55,005 nucleotides of DNA from Streptomyces sp. WAC05374. GTDB taxonomy: Bacteria > Actinomycetota > Actinomycetes > Streptomycetales > Streptomycetaceae. Location of the stretch: NCBI RefSeq assembly GCF_004353505.1, contig NZ_SMNQ01000030.1, positions 1 to 55,005 on the forward strand, given 5' to 3'. The number at the start of each line of letters is the position of its first letter. The first letter of the stretch is position 1. A program made the position numbers and the translations under genes. Below are positions 1 to 7,724 of this stretch, in pieces. The notes beneath the pieces were generated by a model. The model was not told where the DNA came from. It did no database searches and worked only from the letters and a program-made list of their open reading frames with translations.

Positions 1-300
1 CTCCGTGATGGAGACGGGGTATCAACTAATCTGGCGCTGATTTTTGGCACGCTGTTGAGTTCTCAAGGAACGGACGCTTCCTTCGTACTCACCCTCTCGG
101 GCTTTCCTCCGGGCGCTTCCCTTCGGTGTTTCCAACCCTACCAGATTCTTTTTCCGTTCCGTTTCCGGTTTCGGATTCAGTTTCCGGTGGCCGTTGGAGG
201 GCCTTTGCCTTTCGGCTGCTCCGACTTTATCAGAGATTCTGAGTCGGAATTTCCGGTCCTTCCCGGAAGCCCTACGAGGCACAGAGATGTGCCGGGTTCC
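1..300 (-). promoter_or_regulatory. Probable rRNA operon promoter/leader region, 16S gene just outside the window
   Basis: Read on the minus strand, this AT-richer stretch ends with a conserved-looking block (CCTTGAGAACTCAACAGCG near 45-80, then GCCAAAAATC and GTTGATACCCCG). From memory this matches the leader that precedes 16S rRNA in Streptomyces, including a boxA-like antitermination element. Two similar candidate -10 boxes lie upstream on the minus strand, TAAAGT (224-229) and TAGGGT (135-140). Each is preceded by an AATCT-type sequence, as in tandem rrn promoters. I see no convincing -35 for either. No protein-coding signal is credible here. The rRNA genes would lie left of base 1, reading leftward, in the same direction as the RNase J gene upstream. 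The identification rests on remembered leader sequence and position. Confidence 0.62.
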
Positions 301-326
301 CGATCAGGTGGAGCCGTAAACGTACT

Positions 327-366
327 GGAGCGGGGCGCCCCGATGCAAATCGAGGCGCCCCGCTCC
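327..366 (-). terminator. Terminator hairpin after RNase J gene
   Basis: There are perfect 13-bp GC-rich arms (327-339 and 354-366, GGAGCGGGGCGCC) with a 14-nt loop. The hairpin sits 20 nt past the RNase J stop codon on the minus strand and has no U-tract, as is usual for Streptomyces. It would separate rnj from the rRNA promoters at 1-300. Confidence 0.75.
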
Positions 367-386
367 GCAAGCGAGCTGGTGGGGCG

Positions 387-2072
387 TCAGACCTCGACGA
401 CCACCGGGAGGATCATCGGCCGGCGGCGGTAGGTGTCCGAGACCCACTTGCCGATCGTGCGCCGGATGAGCTGCTGGAGCTGGTGCGGCTCGGCGACGCC
501 GTCGGCGGCCGAGCGGGCCAGTGCCTCCTCGACCTTCGGGATGACCGCGTCGAACGCGGCGTCCTCGATGCCGGAGCCGCGGGCATGGATGTTCGGGCCA
601 CCGGTGATCTTGCCGGTCGTGGAGTCGACGACCACGAAGACCGAGATGATGCCCTCCTCGCCGAGGATGCGGCGGTCCTTCAGGTGCACCTCGGTGACGT
701 CGCCGACCGAGAGGCCGTCCACGTACACGTACCCCGCCTGGACCTTGCCGACGATCTTGGCCTTGCGGTCGACGAGGTCGACCACGACGCCGTCCTCGGC
801 GATGACGATGCGGTCCTTGGGGACGCCCGTCAGGGCGCCCAGCTCGGCGTTGGCGCGGAGGTGGCGCCATTCGCCGTGGACGGGCATCAGGTTCTTCGGC
901 TTGCAGATGTTGTAGAAGTACAGCAGCTCGCCGGCCGAGGCGTGGCCCGAGACGTGGACCTTGGCGTTGCCCTTGTGGACGACGTTCGCGCCCCAGCGGG
1001 TGAGGCCGTTGATCACGCGGTAGACCGCGTTCTCATTGCCCGGGATCAGCGAGGACGCCAGGATCACGGTGTCGCCCTGGACGATGCGGATCTGGTGGTC
1101 CCGGTTGGCCATGCGGGACAACGCCGCCATCGGCTCGCCCTGCGAGCCGGTGCAGACGAGGACGACCTCGTGGTCCGGCAGGTCGTCCAGGGTCTTGACG
1201 TCGACGACCAGGCCGGCCGGGACGCGGAGGTAGCCCAGGTCCCGGGCGATGCCCATGTTGCGGACCATCGAACGTCCGACGAAGGCGACCCGCCTGCCGT
1301 ACTCGTGGGCGGCGTCCAGGATCTGCTGGATGCGGTGGACGTGGCTGGCGAAGCTGGCCACGATGATCCGCTTCTGGGCGCTCGCGAAGACCGAGCGCAT
1401 GACATTGGAGATGTCGCGCTCGTGCGGGGTGAAGCCCGGCACCTCGGCGTTGGTGGAGTCCGACAGGAGGAGGTCGATGCCCTCCTCGCTGAGGCGCGCG
1501 AAGGCGTGCAGGTCGGTGAGACGGTTGTCCAGCGGGAGCTGGTCCATCTTGAAGTCACCGGTGTGGACGACCATGCCCGCGGGGGTGCGGATGGCTACGG
1601 CCAGGGCGTCCGGGATGGAGTGGTTGACCGCCACGAACTCGCAGTCGAAGGGACCGAGCTGCTCGCGGTCGCCCTCCGAGACCTCCAGGGTGTACGGACG
1701 GATCCGGTGCTCCTGGAGCTTGGCCTCGATGAGGGCGAGCGTCAGCTTCGAACCGATGAGCGGGATGTCGGGCTTCAGCCGGAGCAGGAAGGGGACGCCA
1801 CCGATGTGGTCCTCGTGGCCGTGTGTGAGCACGATGCCCTCGACGTCGTCGAGGCGGTCCTTGATGCTGGTGAAGTCCGGAAGGATCAGGTCGATGCCGG
1901 GCTGCTCCTCCTCGGGGAAGAGCACGCCGCAGTCGACGATCAGCAGGCGGCCGTCGTACTCGAACACGGTCATGTTCCGGCCGATCTCGCCGAGACCACC
2001 GAGCGGGGTGACGCGCAGGCCGCCCTTGGGCAGCTTCGGGGGCGCGCCCAGTTCAGGATGCGGATGACTCAA
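387..2072 (-). CDS. rnj: Ribonuclease J
   Basis: A 561-aa metallo-beta-lactamase/beta-CASP ribonuclease with 5'-3' exo- and endonuclease activity in mRNA decay and rRNA maturation, cytoplasmic. The zinc-binding motif H84-x-H86-x-D88-H89 (THGHEDH) is clear. The beta-CASP and C-terminal regions follow (CTGSQGEPMAAL, then PVHGEWRH carrying a later metal-site His). I chose the TTG start at 2072 because GAGGAG lies 6 nt upstream and the length then equals that expected for Streptomyces RNase J. A longer frame from an ATG at 2129 lacks a ribosome-binding site and would run through the hairpin at 2087-2125. dapA lies upstream in the same direction, 112 bp away. Confidence 0.95.
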   Translation of the reverse strand: MSHPHPELGAPPKLPKGGLRVTPLGGLGEIGRNMTVFEYDGRLLIVDCGVLFPEEEQPGIDLILPDFTSIKDRLDDVEGIVLTHGHEDHIGGVPFLLRLKPDIPLIGSKLTLALIEAKLQEHRIRPYTLEVSEGDREQLGPFDCEFVAVNHSIPDALAVAIRTPAGMVVHTGDFKMDQLPLDNRLTDLHAFARLSEEGIDLLLSDSTNAEVPGFTPHERDISNVMRSVFASAQKRIIVASFASHVHRIQQILDAAHEYGRRVAFVGRSMVRNMGIARDLGYLRVPAGLVVDVKTLDDLPDHEVVLVCTGSQGEPMAALSRMANRDHQIRIVQGDTVILASSLIPGNENAVYRVINGLTRWGANVVHKGNAKVHVSGHASAGELLYFYNICKPKNLMPVHGEWRHLRANAELGALTGVPKDRIVIAEDGVVVDLVDRKAKIVGKVQAGYVYVDGLSVGDVTEVHLKDRRILGEEGIISVFVVVDSTTGKITGGPNIHARGSGIEDAAFDAVIPKVEEALARSAADGVAEPHQLQQLIRRTIGKWVSDTYRRRPMILPVVVEV

Positions 2073-2086
2073 AAGACTCTCCTCAC

Positions 2087-2125
2087 CACACGCGCCACGT
2101 ACCAGTGAGGCACGTGGCGCGTGTG
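2087..2125 (-). promoter_or_regulatory. 14-bp hairpin in the RNase J 5' untranslated region
   Basis: There are perfect 14-bp inverted arms (2087-2100 and 2112-2125, CACACGCGCCACGT) around an 11-nt loop. On the minus strand the 3' arm ends directly before the GTGAGGAG ribosome-binding site of rnj. It could be an attenuator or terminator between dapA and rnj, or a structured leader for RNase J feedback. The sequence alone does not decide. Confidence 0.6.
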
Positions 2126-2184
2126 ACATTCGTGCACTTGCTGTTGTCGGATGTTGCTTAGGTATTCAGTTGTGAAGTCTGTGG

Positions 2185-3084
2185 TTAAAGCTGTACCCCG
2201 CCGGCGGCGAGGTCGATCTTGAGCTGAGCGGTTTCCTCCGGTGAGAGCTCCACCAGCGGCAGGCGCAGGGGGCCTGCGGGGAGGCCCTGGAGGGCGAGGG
2301 CGGCCTTGGTGGTGATCACGCCCTGGGTGCGGAACATGCCGGTGAAGACCGGGAGGAGCTGCTGGTGGATCTCGGTGGCCTTCTGGACGTCGCCGGTGAG
2401 GTGGGCGTCGAGGAGGGCGCGGAGCTCCGGGGTGACGACGTGGCCGACGACGGAGACGAAGCCGCAGGCGCCGACGGAGAGCAGCGGCAGGTTGAGCATG
2501 TCGTCGCCGGAGTACCAGGCGAGGCCGCTGCGGGCGATGGCCCAGCTCGCGCGGCCGAGGTCGCCCTTGGCGTCCTTGTTGGCGACGATGCGCGGGTGGG
2601 CGGCGAGGCGGACGATCGTCTCGGTGTCGATCGGGACGCCGCTGCGGCCGGGGATGTCGTACAGCATCACGGGCAGGCCGGTGGCGTCGGCGATGGCCGT
2701 GAAGTGGCGGAAGAGGCCCTCTTGCGGGGGCTTGTTGTAGTACGGCGTGACGGCGAGCAGGCCGTGTGCGCCGGCGCGCTCGGCGGCGCGGGCGAGTTCG
2801 ACCGAGTGGTGGGTGTCGTTTGTCCCGATGCCGGCGACGACGTGGGCCCGGTCGCCGACGGCCTCCAGGACCGCTCGTACGAGCTGGTCTTTCTCCGCGT
2901 CGCTGGTGGTCGGGGACTCGCCGGTGGTGCCGTTGATGACGAGGCCGTCGTTGCCTGCGTCGACCAGGTGGGCGGCGAGCCGCTGCGCGCCGTCGAGGTC
3001 GAGTGCGCCGTCCGCCGTGAAGGGCGTGACCATGGCGGTGAGGACCCGCCCGAAGGGGGTCTGCGGAGTGGAGATCGGAGCCAT
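2185..3084 (-). CDS. dapA: 4-hydroxy-tetrahydrodipicolinate synthase
   Basis: A 299-aa class I (Schiff-base) aldolase that condenses pyruvate with aspartate semialdehyde, the first committed step to diaminopimelate and lysine. Visible signatures are NGTTGESPT at residues 51-59, PYYNKPPQEG near 114-123, the Tyr of MLYDIPGRSG near 142, and the Schiff-base Lys in VANKDAKGDL near 170. The ATG at 3084 (MAPISTPQTPFGRVLTAM) gives normal family length; the open frame continues 23 codons upstream without family features. It lies between thyX and rnj in the same direction. The pathway partner dapB is about 2.5 kb away. Confidence 0.96.
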   Translation of the reverse strand: MAPISTPQTPFGRVLTAMVTPFTADGALDLDGAQRLAAHLVDAGNDGLVINGTTGESPTTSDAEKDQLVRAVLEAVGDRAHVVAGIGTNDTHHSVELARAAERAGAHGLLAVTPYYNKPPQEGLFRHFTAIADATGLPVMLYDIPGRSGVPIDTETIVRLAAHPRIVANKDAKGDLGRASWAIARSGLAWYSGDDMLNLPLLSVGACGFVSVVGHVVTPELRALLDAHLTGDVQKATEIHQQLLPVFTGMFRTQGVITTKAALALQGLPAGPLRLPLVELSPEETAQLKIDLAAGGVQL

Positions 3085-3145
3085 GGGTAACACGCTACTC
3101 GCTGCTCTGTCCGCTGGGCCCCCTCGGGGGACGGTGGGAGTGGAG

Positions 3146-3183
3146 CCCGGCACTGCCTGCTCGGGGGTTCAAGCAGTGCCGGG
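3146..3183 (-). terminator. Hairpin between thyX and dapA
   Basis: 11-bp perfect arms (3146-3156 and 3173-3183, CCCGGCACTGC) with a 16-nt loop lie about 100 nt past the thyX stop and 60 nt before the dapA start. It may terminate thyX transcription or be a leader structure of dapA. No U-run follows. Confidence 0.5.
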
Positions 3184-3281
3184 TCCGTTTGATCAGCCTA
3201 GATGAACTTCTCGAAACGCCGCAATACGGACACTTCGGGCGGATGATCCGTACATCTGTACCGCGCTCTGAGCTGCGACGA

Positions 3282-4022
3282 CTACGGAGCGACGCGGCCG
3301 TTGGCGTTGAAGGCCGCGTACGTGAGCGGCATCAGCCGGGCCCACTCCTGCTCCATCTTCTCGCCGACCATCTCGATCTCACGCTGTGGGAAGGACGGGA
3401 CCTTCGCGAGCTCGTGCTGGGTGCGCAGACCGAGGAAGTGCATCAGCGAGCGCGCGTTGCACGTGGCGTACATCGAGGAGAACAGACCGACCGGCAGCAC
3501 CGAGCGGGCGACCTCGCGGGCGACGCCGGCGGCGAGCATCTCCTGGTACGCCTCGTACGCCTGGACGTAGGAGGCCTCCATCGAGCGCTCGACGAGCGCC
3601 TGCTGCTCCTCGGTGCCCTCGACGAAGACGTACTTCCCGGGGCGGCCCTCCTGGACGAGCTTGCGGGAGGCGTCCGGGACGTAGAAGACCGGCTCGAGCT
3701 CCCGGTAGCGGCCGGACTCCTCGTTGTACGACCAGCCCACGCGGTGCCGCATGAACTCGCGGAAGACGAAGATCGGGGCGCTGATGAAGAACGTCATCGA
3801 GTTGTGCTCGAAGGGGCTGCCGTGCCGGTCGCGCATCAGGTAGTTGATCAGGCCCTTGGACCGCTCGGGGTCCTTCTTCAGCTCGTCGAGGGACTGCTCG
3901 CCGGCCGTGGAGACGCGGGCCGCCCACAGGACGTCGGAGTCGGCGGCGCTGTGCTTGACCAGCTCGACGGTCACATCGCTGCGGAAGCTGGGCTTGAGGT
4001 CTTCGGCGGGGGTGTCGGTCAC
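3282..4022 (-). CDS. thyX: FAD-dependent thymidylate synthase ThyX
   Basis: A 246-aa flavoenzyme that methylates dUMP to dTMP using methylenetetrahydrofolate and NADPH, without releasing dihydrofolate. The signature is plain: MRHRVGWSYNEESGRY, matching the RHRxxSxNxxSxR-type motif with Trp-Ser in place of one position. It is preceded by HGSPFEHNSMTFFISAPIFV. Length is normal for actinobacterial ThyX. It starts with GTG at 4022, with GGAAGGA about 8 nt upstream. A TAGAGT hexamer on the minus strand (4062-4067) is a plausible -10 box. It is divergent from the small membrane protein gene at 4191. Confidence 0.96.
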   Translation of the reverse strand: MTDTPAEDLKPSFRSDVTVELVKHSAADSDVLWAARVSTAGEQSLDELKKDPERSKGLINYLMRDRHGSPFEHNSMTFFISAPIFVFREFMRHRVGWSYNEESGRYRELEPVFYVPDASRKLVQEGRPGKYVFVEGTEEQQALVERSMEASYVQAYEAYQEMLAAGVAREVARSVLPVGLFSSMYATCNARSLMHFLGLRTQHELAKVPSFPQREIEMVGEKMEQEWARLMPLTYAAFNANGRVAP

Positions 4023-4190
4023 CGACGCGGTCCTTCCATTTGCATCGCTCGGGCGGCGACCACTCTACGGCCCGGCACTGACGGCACATGAATCCCTTGA
4101 ATTCGGGCACCGAGAGGGGCACCAAACCGCTGCTTCGCGCGTCTGACCCTGTAGCAGCGTCCACCACGAGTTTCCCAGGAGGGTTCTCAC

Positions 4191-4433
4191 ATGTTCCGCC
4201 GGCGTGAGGCAGTCCCGTTCGCGTTCGTCGCCGAGGCCGACCGCTTCCGCAGTAACGTCACTCCCCCGGCTCGGCAGCGTCCCGGCATTTCCGAGATGAC
4301 CGGTCGTACGCTGTTCGGGCTGACCGTCGTGGCCGGTCTGGTCGGGTCGCTGCTCTTCGGCCTTCCGGCCATGGAGTCGGGTCCCGCCACCACCGGGCAC
4401 GGTCAGCAGTCCGAGGCGTCCCACGGGCGCTGA
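4191..4433 (+). CDS. Small single-pass membrane protein, unknown function
   Basis: An 80-aa protein with a basic/polar N-terminal half and one predicted membrane segment (TLFGLTVVAGLVGSLLFGLP, about residues 42-61), then a short polar tail. A strong AGGAGGG ribosome-binding site lies 7 nt before the ATG, which argues for a real gene. No catalytic motif is visible and I do not recognise a named family. It is divergent from thyX and followed about 107 bp later by another membrane protein gene in the same direction. Confidence 0.75.
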   Translation: MFRRREAVPFAFVAEADRFRSNVTPPARQRPGISEMTGRTLFGLTVVAGLVGSLLFGLPAMESGPATTGHGQQSEASHGR

Positions 4434-4540
4434 CGCCGGCACCGCCCCGTACGGCCACCCTGGGGTGGCCGGTCGTCGGACCGCTGGGTAGCCTCACCCG
4501 GCACAGCCCCATCGAGCGTGCGTATGAGTGAGGATCAGCC

Positions 4541-5089
4541 GTGCCCCTGCCCTTTCTGACGGCCGACCGTGGTTTCGACACCGTCGAGGACGTCGCTCTG
4601 CCGTTCGACGACCACGACCAGTGGCGCCGCCCGTACCGCCCGGGGCCCTGGCGGGTGGGGGCGGCGGCGCTGGCCCTGCTGCTCGCCTCGTTCATGCTGC
4701 TGGCCACCATGATCATCGCCTTTGCCGGGGCGCTGCCGGGCGCGGCCGTGTGCCTCGGCCTGGCGGCCCTGGTGATCCTGGGTGCGCTGCGCCTGCTGCG
4801 GGTCGGGGCGTGGGTGAGCCGGCACGGTGTGCGGCGCGTCGCGTTCTTCCGCACCGAGACCGTGCCGTGGGCGCGCGTGTCGGACGTACGGACGGTGCAG
4901 CAGCCCGTGCGGCTGCTCGGGCTGCCGCGGACCGTGCAGGGGCAGGCCCTCGTCGTCGTACGCCAGGGGGGTGAGCGGCTGGCGCTGCTCACCGATCACA
5001 ACGCGGACTTCCTGGCGCGGGTCGAGGCGTTCGACCGGGCGGCCGACGCCGTCGAGGCGTGGAGCGCGGAGTACGCGGTCAGTTCCTGA
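4541..5089 (+). CDS. PH-domain-like (bacterial pleckstrin-type) membrane protein
   Basis: A 182-aa protein from a GTG start preceded by TGAGGA. Two hydrophobic segments at about residues 40-62 and 66-88 are followed by a compact beta-rich stretch containing VSRHGVRRVAFFRTETVPWARVSDVRTVQQP. This resembles the bPH domain seen in Streptomyces small membrane proteins, where the W-x-R-V-x-D-V pattern is typical. The role is unknown. The last 11 bp overlap the end of the convergent gene at 5079-5546. Confidence 0.75.
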   Translation: MPLPFLTADRGFDTVEDVALPFDDHDQWRRPYRPGPWRVGAAALALLLASFMLLATMIIAFAGALPGAAVCLGLAALVILGALRLLRVGAWVSRHGVRRVAFFRTETVPWARVSDVRTVQQPVRLLGLPRTVQGQALVVVRQGGERLALLTDHNADFLARVEAFDRAADAVEAWSAEYAVSS

Positions 5090-5546
5090 CCGGGCCACCG
5101 GTCGCGTACCGGCCCTCGCGCAGCGCGATCGCGCGCTGCATCGCCTTGCGGGCGCGCGGGGTGTCACGGGCGTCGTGGTAGGCGACCGCGAGCCGGAACC
5201 AGCAGCGCCAGTCGTCCGGCGAGTCCTCGGTCTCCTCGCGCCGCCTGGCGAAGACGGCGTCGGCGGAGTCGCGGTCGATGCGGCCGCCGGGCGTGCGCTT
5301 CAGCTCGTCGACCGGCAGCCCGCCCTCGGCCTCCAGTTCGGCGGCCAGCCGGTTGGCCTTGGTCACGAACCGGGTGTTCTGCCACAGGAACCAGACGCCG
5401 ATGACCGGCAGGACGAGCACCGCGCAGCCGAAGGCGACGGTGAGCGCGGTGCCCTGCTGGATCAGCATCACGCCACGGCTGCCGACCAGGACGAAGTAGA
5501 CGACCAGGACGGCTGCCGTGACGGCGTAGGTGAGCTTCGCTCGCAT
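5079..5546 (-). CDS. Membrane protein with TPR-like C-terminus, unknown function
   Basis: A 155-aa protein. Two membrane segments (residues about 7-25 and 33-53) precede a cytosolic part that ends in a helix pair resembling a tetratricopeptide unit (WRCWFRLAVAYHDARDTPRARKAMQRAIALRE). The gene lies 7 bp downstream of dapB and is probably co-transcribed with it. Function is unknown; the TPR-like end suggests protein binding. Its 3' end overlaps the convergent PH-like gene by 11 bp. Confidence 0.75.
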   Translation of the reverse strand: MRAKLTYAVTAAVLVVYFVLVGSRGVMLIQQGTALTVAFGCAVLVLPVIGVWFLWQNTRFVTKANRLAAELEAEGGLPVDELKRTPGGRIDRDSADAVFARRREETEDSPDDWRCWFRLAVAYHDARDTPRARKAMQRAIALREGRYATGGPVRN

Positions 5547-5553
5547 GAAAGCC

Positions 5554-6309
5554 TCAGCCCAGGTCCAGGAAGTGTTCCAGGCCGAAGGTGAGGCCCGGCG
5601 TCGTCACCACGCGGCGCGCGCCGAGCAGGATGCCCGGCATGAAGCTGCTGTGGTGCAGCGAGTCGTGCCGGACGGTCAGGGTCTCGCCCTCGCCGCCGAG
5701 CAGCACCTCCTGGTGGGCGAGCAGGCCCCGCAGGCGTACGGCGTGGACCGGTACCCCGTCCACGTCGGCGCCGCGCGCGCCGTCCAGGGCCGTCACCGTC
5801 GCGTCGGGCTGCGGGGGGCACCCGGCCTCCGCGCGGGCGGCGGCGATGAGCTGGGCGGTGCGGGTGGCGGTGCCGGAGGGGGCGTCCACCTTGTTGGGGT
5901 GGTGCAGCTCGACGACCTCGACCGACTCGAAGTACGGCGCCGCGATCTGCGCGAACTTCATGGTGAGGACCGCGCCGATGGAGAAGTTCGGCGCGATCAG
6001 GACGCCGGTGTCCGGGGAGGCCTCCAGCCAGCCGCCGAGCTGGGTGAGGCGCTCCTCGGTCCAGCCGGTCGTGCCGACGACGGCGTGGATGCCGTGGCGT
6101 ACGCAGAAGTCGAGGTTGCCCATGACGGAGGCGGGGGTGGTGAGCTCCACCGCCACCTGCGTACCGGTCTCGGCGAGCGTCTCCAGCTTGTCGCCCCGGC
6201 CGAGGGCCGCGACCAGTTCCATGTCGTCGGCGGCCTCGACGGCGCGTACGGCCTCGGAGCCGATGCGTCCCTGGGCGCCGATGACCGCGACCCGCAGCTT
6301 GCTGCTCAT
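5554..6309 (-). CDS. dapB: 4-hydroxy-tetrahydrodipicolinate reductase
   Basis: A 251-aa NAD(P)H-dependent reductase, the second step of the diaminopimelate/lysine branch. The nucleotide-binding GAQGRIG is near residues 11-17. The substrate-binding and catalytic region ELHHPNKVDAPSGTA and the GTTGW loop are present. The ATG at 6309 gives MSSKLRVAVIG, the proper N-terminus; the long frame upstream runs antisense-like through the M16 gene. It sits 35 bp downstream of the M16 peptidase gene in the pnp unit. Confidence 0.96.
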   Translation of the reverse strand: MSSKLRVAVIGAQGRIGSEAVRAVEAADDMELVAALGRGDKLETLAETGTQVAVELTTPASVMGNLDFCVRHGIHAVVGTTGWTEERLTQLGGWLEASPDTGVLIAPNFSIGAVLTMKFAQIAAPYFESVEVVELHHPNKVDAPSGTATRTAQLIAAARAEAGCPPQPDATVTALDGARGADVDGVPVHAVRLRGLLAHQEVLLGGEGETLTVRHDSLHHSSFMPGILLGARRVVTTPGLTFGLEHFLDLG

Positions 6310-6344
6310 GCTCGTACTTCCTTCGGTTCCGTCACGGATTGACG

Positions 6345-7724
6345 TTACGCGACCGCTTCGTGGAGGCGGTCTGCCTGCTTGTCCTTCAGGGGGCCGATGA
6401 CCGACAGCGACGGGCGCTGGCCGAGGATCTCGGCGGCCACGTCCCGTACGTCGTCGGGGGTGACGGCCGCCATGTGGGCGAGCATGTCGTCGACCGACAT
6501 CTGGTCGCCCCAGCACAGCTCGCTCTTGCCGATGCGGTTCATCAGCGCGCCGGTGTCCTCCAGGCCGAGGACGGTGGAGCCCTTGAGCTGGCCGATCGCC
6601 CGCTCGATCTCGTCGTCGGTCAGGCCCTCGTGCGCGACCCGGTCGAGCTCGTCGCGGCAGATCTTCAGCACGTCGTGGACCTGGCTCGGCCGGCAGCCCG
6701 CGTACACCCCGAACAGGCCGCAGTCGGCGAAGCCGGACGTGTACGAGTAGACGCTGTAGGCCAGGCCGCGCTTCTCGCGTACCTCCTGGAAGAGGCGCGA
6801 GGACATGCCGCCGCCGAGGGCCGTGTTCAGCACGCCCAGGGCCCAGCGGCGGTCGTCGGTGCGGGCGAGGCCCGGTACGCCGAGGACCACGTGGGCCTGC
6901 TCGGTGCGGCGGCCGAGCACCTCGACGCGGCCCGCCGTCCGGATGGTGCGCCGGCCGTCGCGGGGGGCGAGGGGGACGGCGTCGGTGCGGGTGAGCGCGC
7001 CGGCCTTCTCGAAGGCGCGGCGGACCTGGCGTACCACCGTGGCGTGGTCGACGTTGCCCGCGGCGGCGACGACCAGGTGGGTGGGGTCGTAGTGCTTCTT
7101 GTAGAAGCGGCGGATGCGGTCCGCGGACAGGCCCTCGACGGTCTCGACGCTGCCGAGGACGGGGCGTCCCAGCGGGGTGTCGCCGAACATCGTCTTCGCG
7201 AACAGGTCGTGGACGACGTCGCCCGGGTCGTCCTCGGTCATCGCGATCTCTTCGAGGATCACGCCCCGCTCGGCGTCGACGTCCTCCTGGAGGATCAGCG
7301 AGCCGGTGAGCATGTCGCACACGACGTCGATGGCGAGCGGCAGGTCGGTGTCCAGCACGCGCGCGTAGTAGCAGGTGTACTCCTTCGCCGTGAAGGCGTT
7401 CATCTCGCCGCCGACCGCGTCGATGGCGGAGGAGATGTCCAGGGCGCTGCGCCGGTGCGTGCCCTTGAAGAGGAGGTGCTCCAGGTAGTGCGTGGCGCCG
7501 TTGAGGGCGGGCGTCTCGTCGCGGGAGCCGACGTGCGCCCAGATGCCGAAGGTGGCGGAGCGTACGGAGGGCAGGGTCTCGGTGACGATGCGCAGACCGC
7601 CGGGGAGGGTGGTCCGGCGGACGGTGCCGATGCCGTCCTTGCCCTTGAGAAGCGTTTGGGTACGGGCGACGGCCCGCGCCTCCGGGGAGGTGCGGGCCGT
7701 CGCCTTCGAACTACGGGACGTCAC
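6345..7724 (-). CDS. M16 family zinc metallopeptidase
   Basis: A 459-aa pitrilysin/processing-peptidase-like enzyme, cytosolic. The inverted zinc motif HYLEH is near residue 80, and the distal metal-ligand Glu is in RGVILEEIAMTEDD. A second M16 half-domain (GLAYSVYSYTSGFADCGLF) follows. Length fits the single-chain actinobacterial members that dimerise. The GTG start overlaps the pnp stop (GTGA), indicating translational coupling. The physiological substrate is unknown. The placement between pnp and dapB is conserved in Streptomyces to my knowledge. Confidence 0.9.
   Translation of the reverse strand: MTSRSSKATARTSPEARAVARTQTLLKGKDGIGTVRRTTLPGGLRIVTETLPSVRSATFGIWAHVGSRDETPALNGATHYLEHLLFKGTHRRSALDISSAIDAVGGEMNAFTAKEYTCYYARVLDTDLPLAIDVVCDMLTGSLILQEDVDAERGVILEEIAMTEDDPGDVVHDLFAKTMFGDTPLGRPVLGSVETVEGLSADRIRRFYKKHYDPTHLVVAAAGNVDHATVVRQVRRAFEKAGALTRTDAVPLAPRDGRRTIRTAGRVEVLGRRTEQAHVVLGVPGLARTDDRRWALGVLNTALGGGMSSRLFQEVREKRGLAYSVYSYTSGFADCGLFGVYAGCRPSQVHDVLKICRDELDRVAHEGLTDDEIERAIGQLKGSTVLGLEDTGALMNRIGKSELCWGDQMSVDDMLAHMAAVTPDDVRDVAAEILGQRPSLSVIGPLKDKQADRLHEAVA

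Noticed and set aside
22..432. Open frames on both strands (86 and 125 codons) at the left edge
   Set aside because: They lie in the probable rRNA leader, have no ribosome-binding site and are of a kind often mis-called there.
483..2108. 541-codon open frame opposite RNase J
   Set aside because: It is a mirror frame caused by GC-rich codon bias; the opposite strand encodes a clear RNase J.
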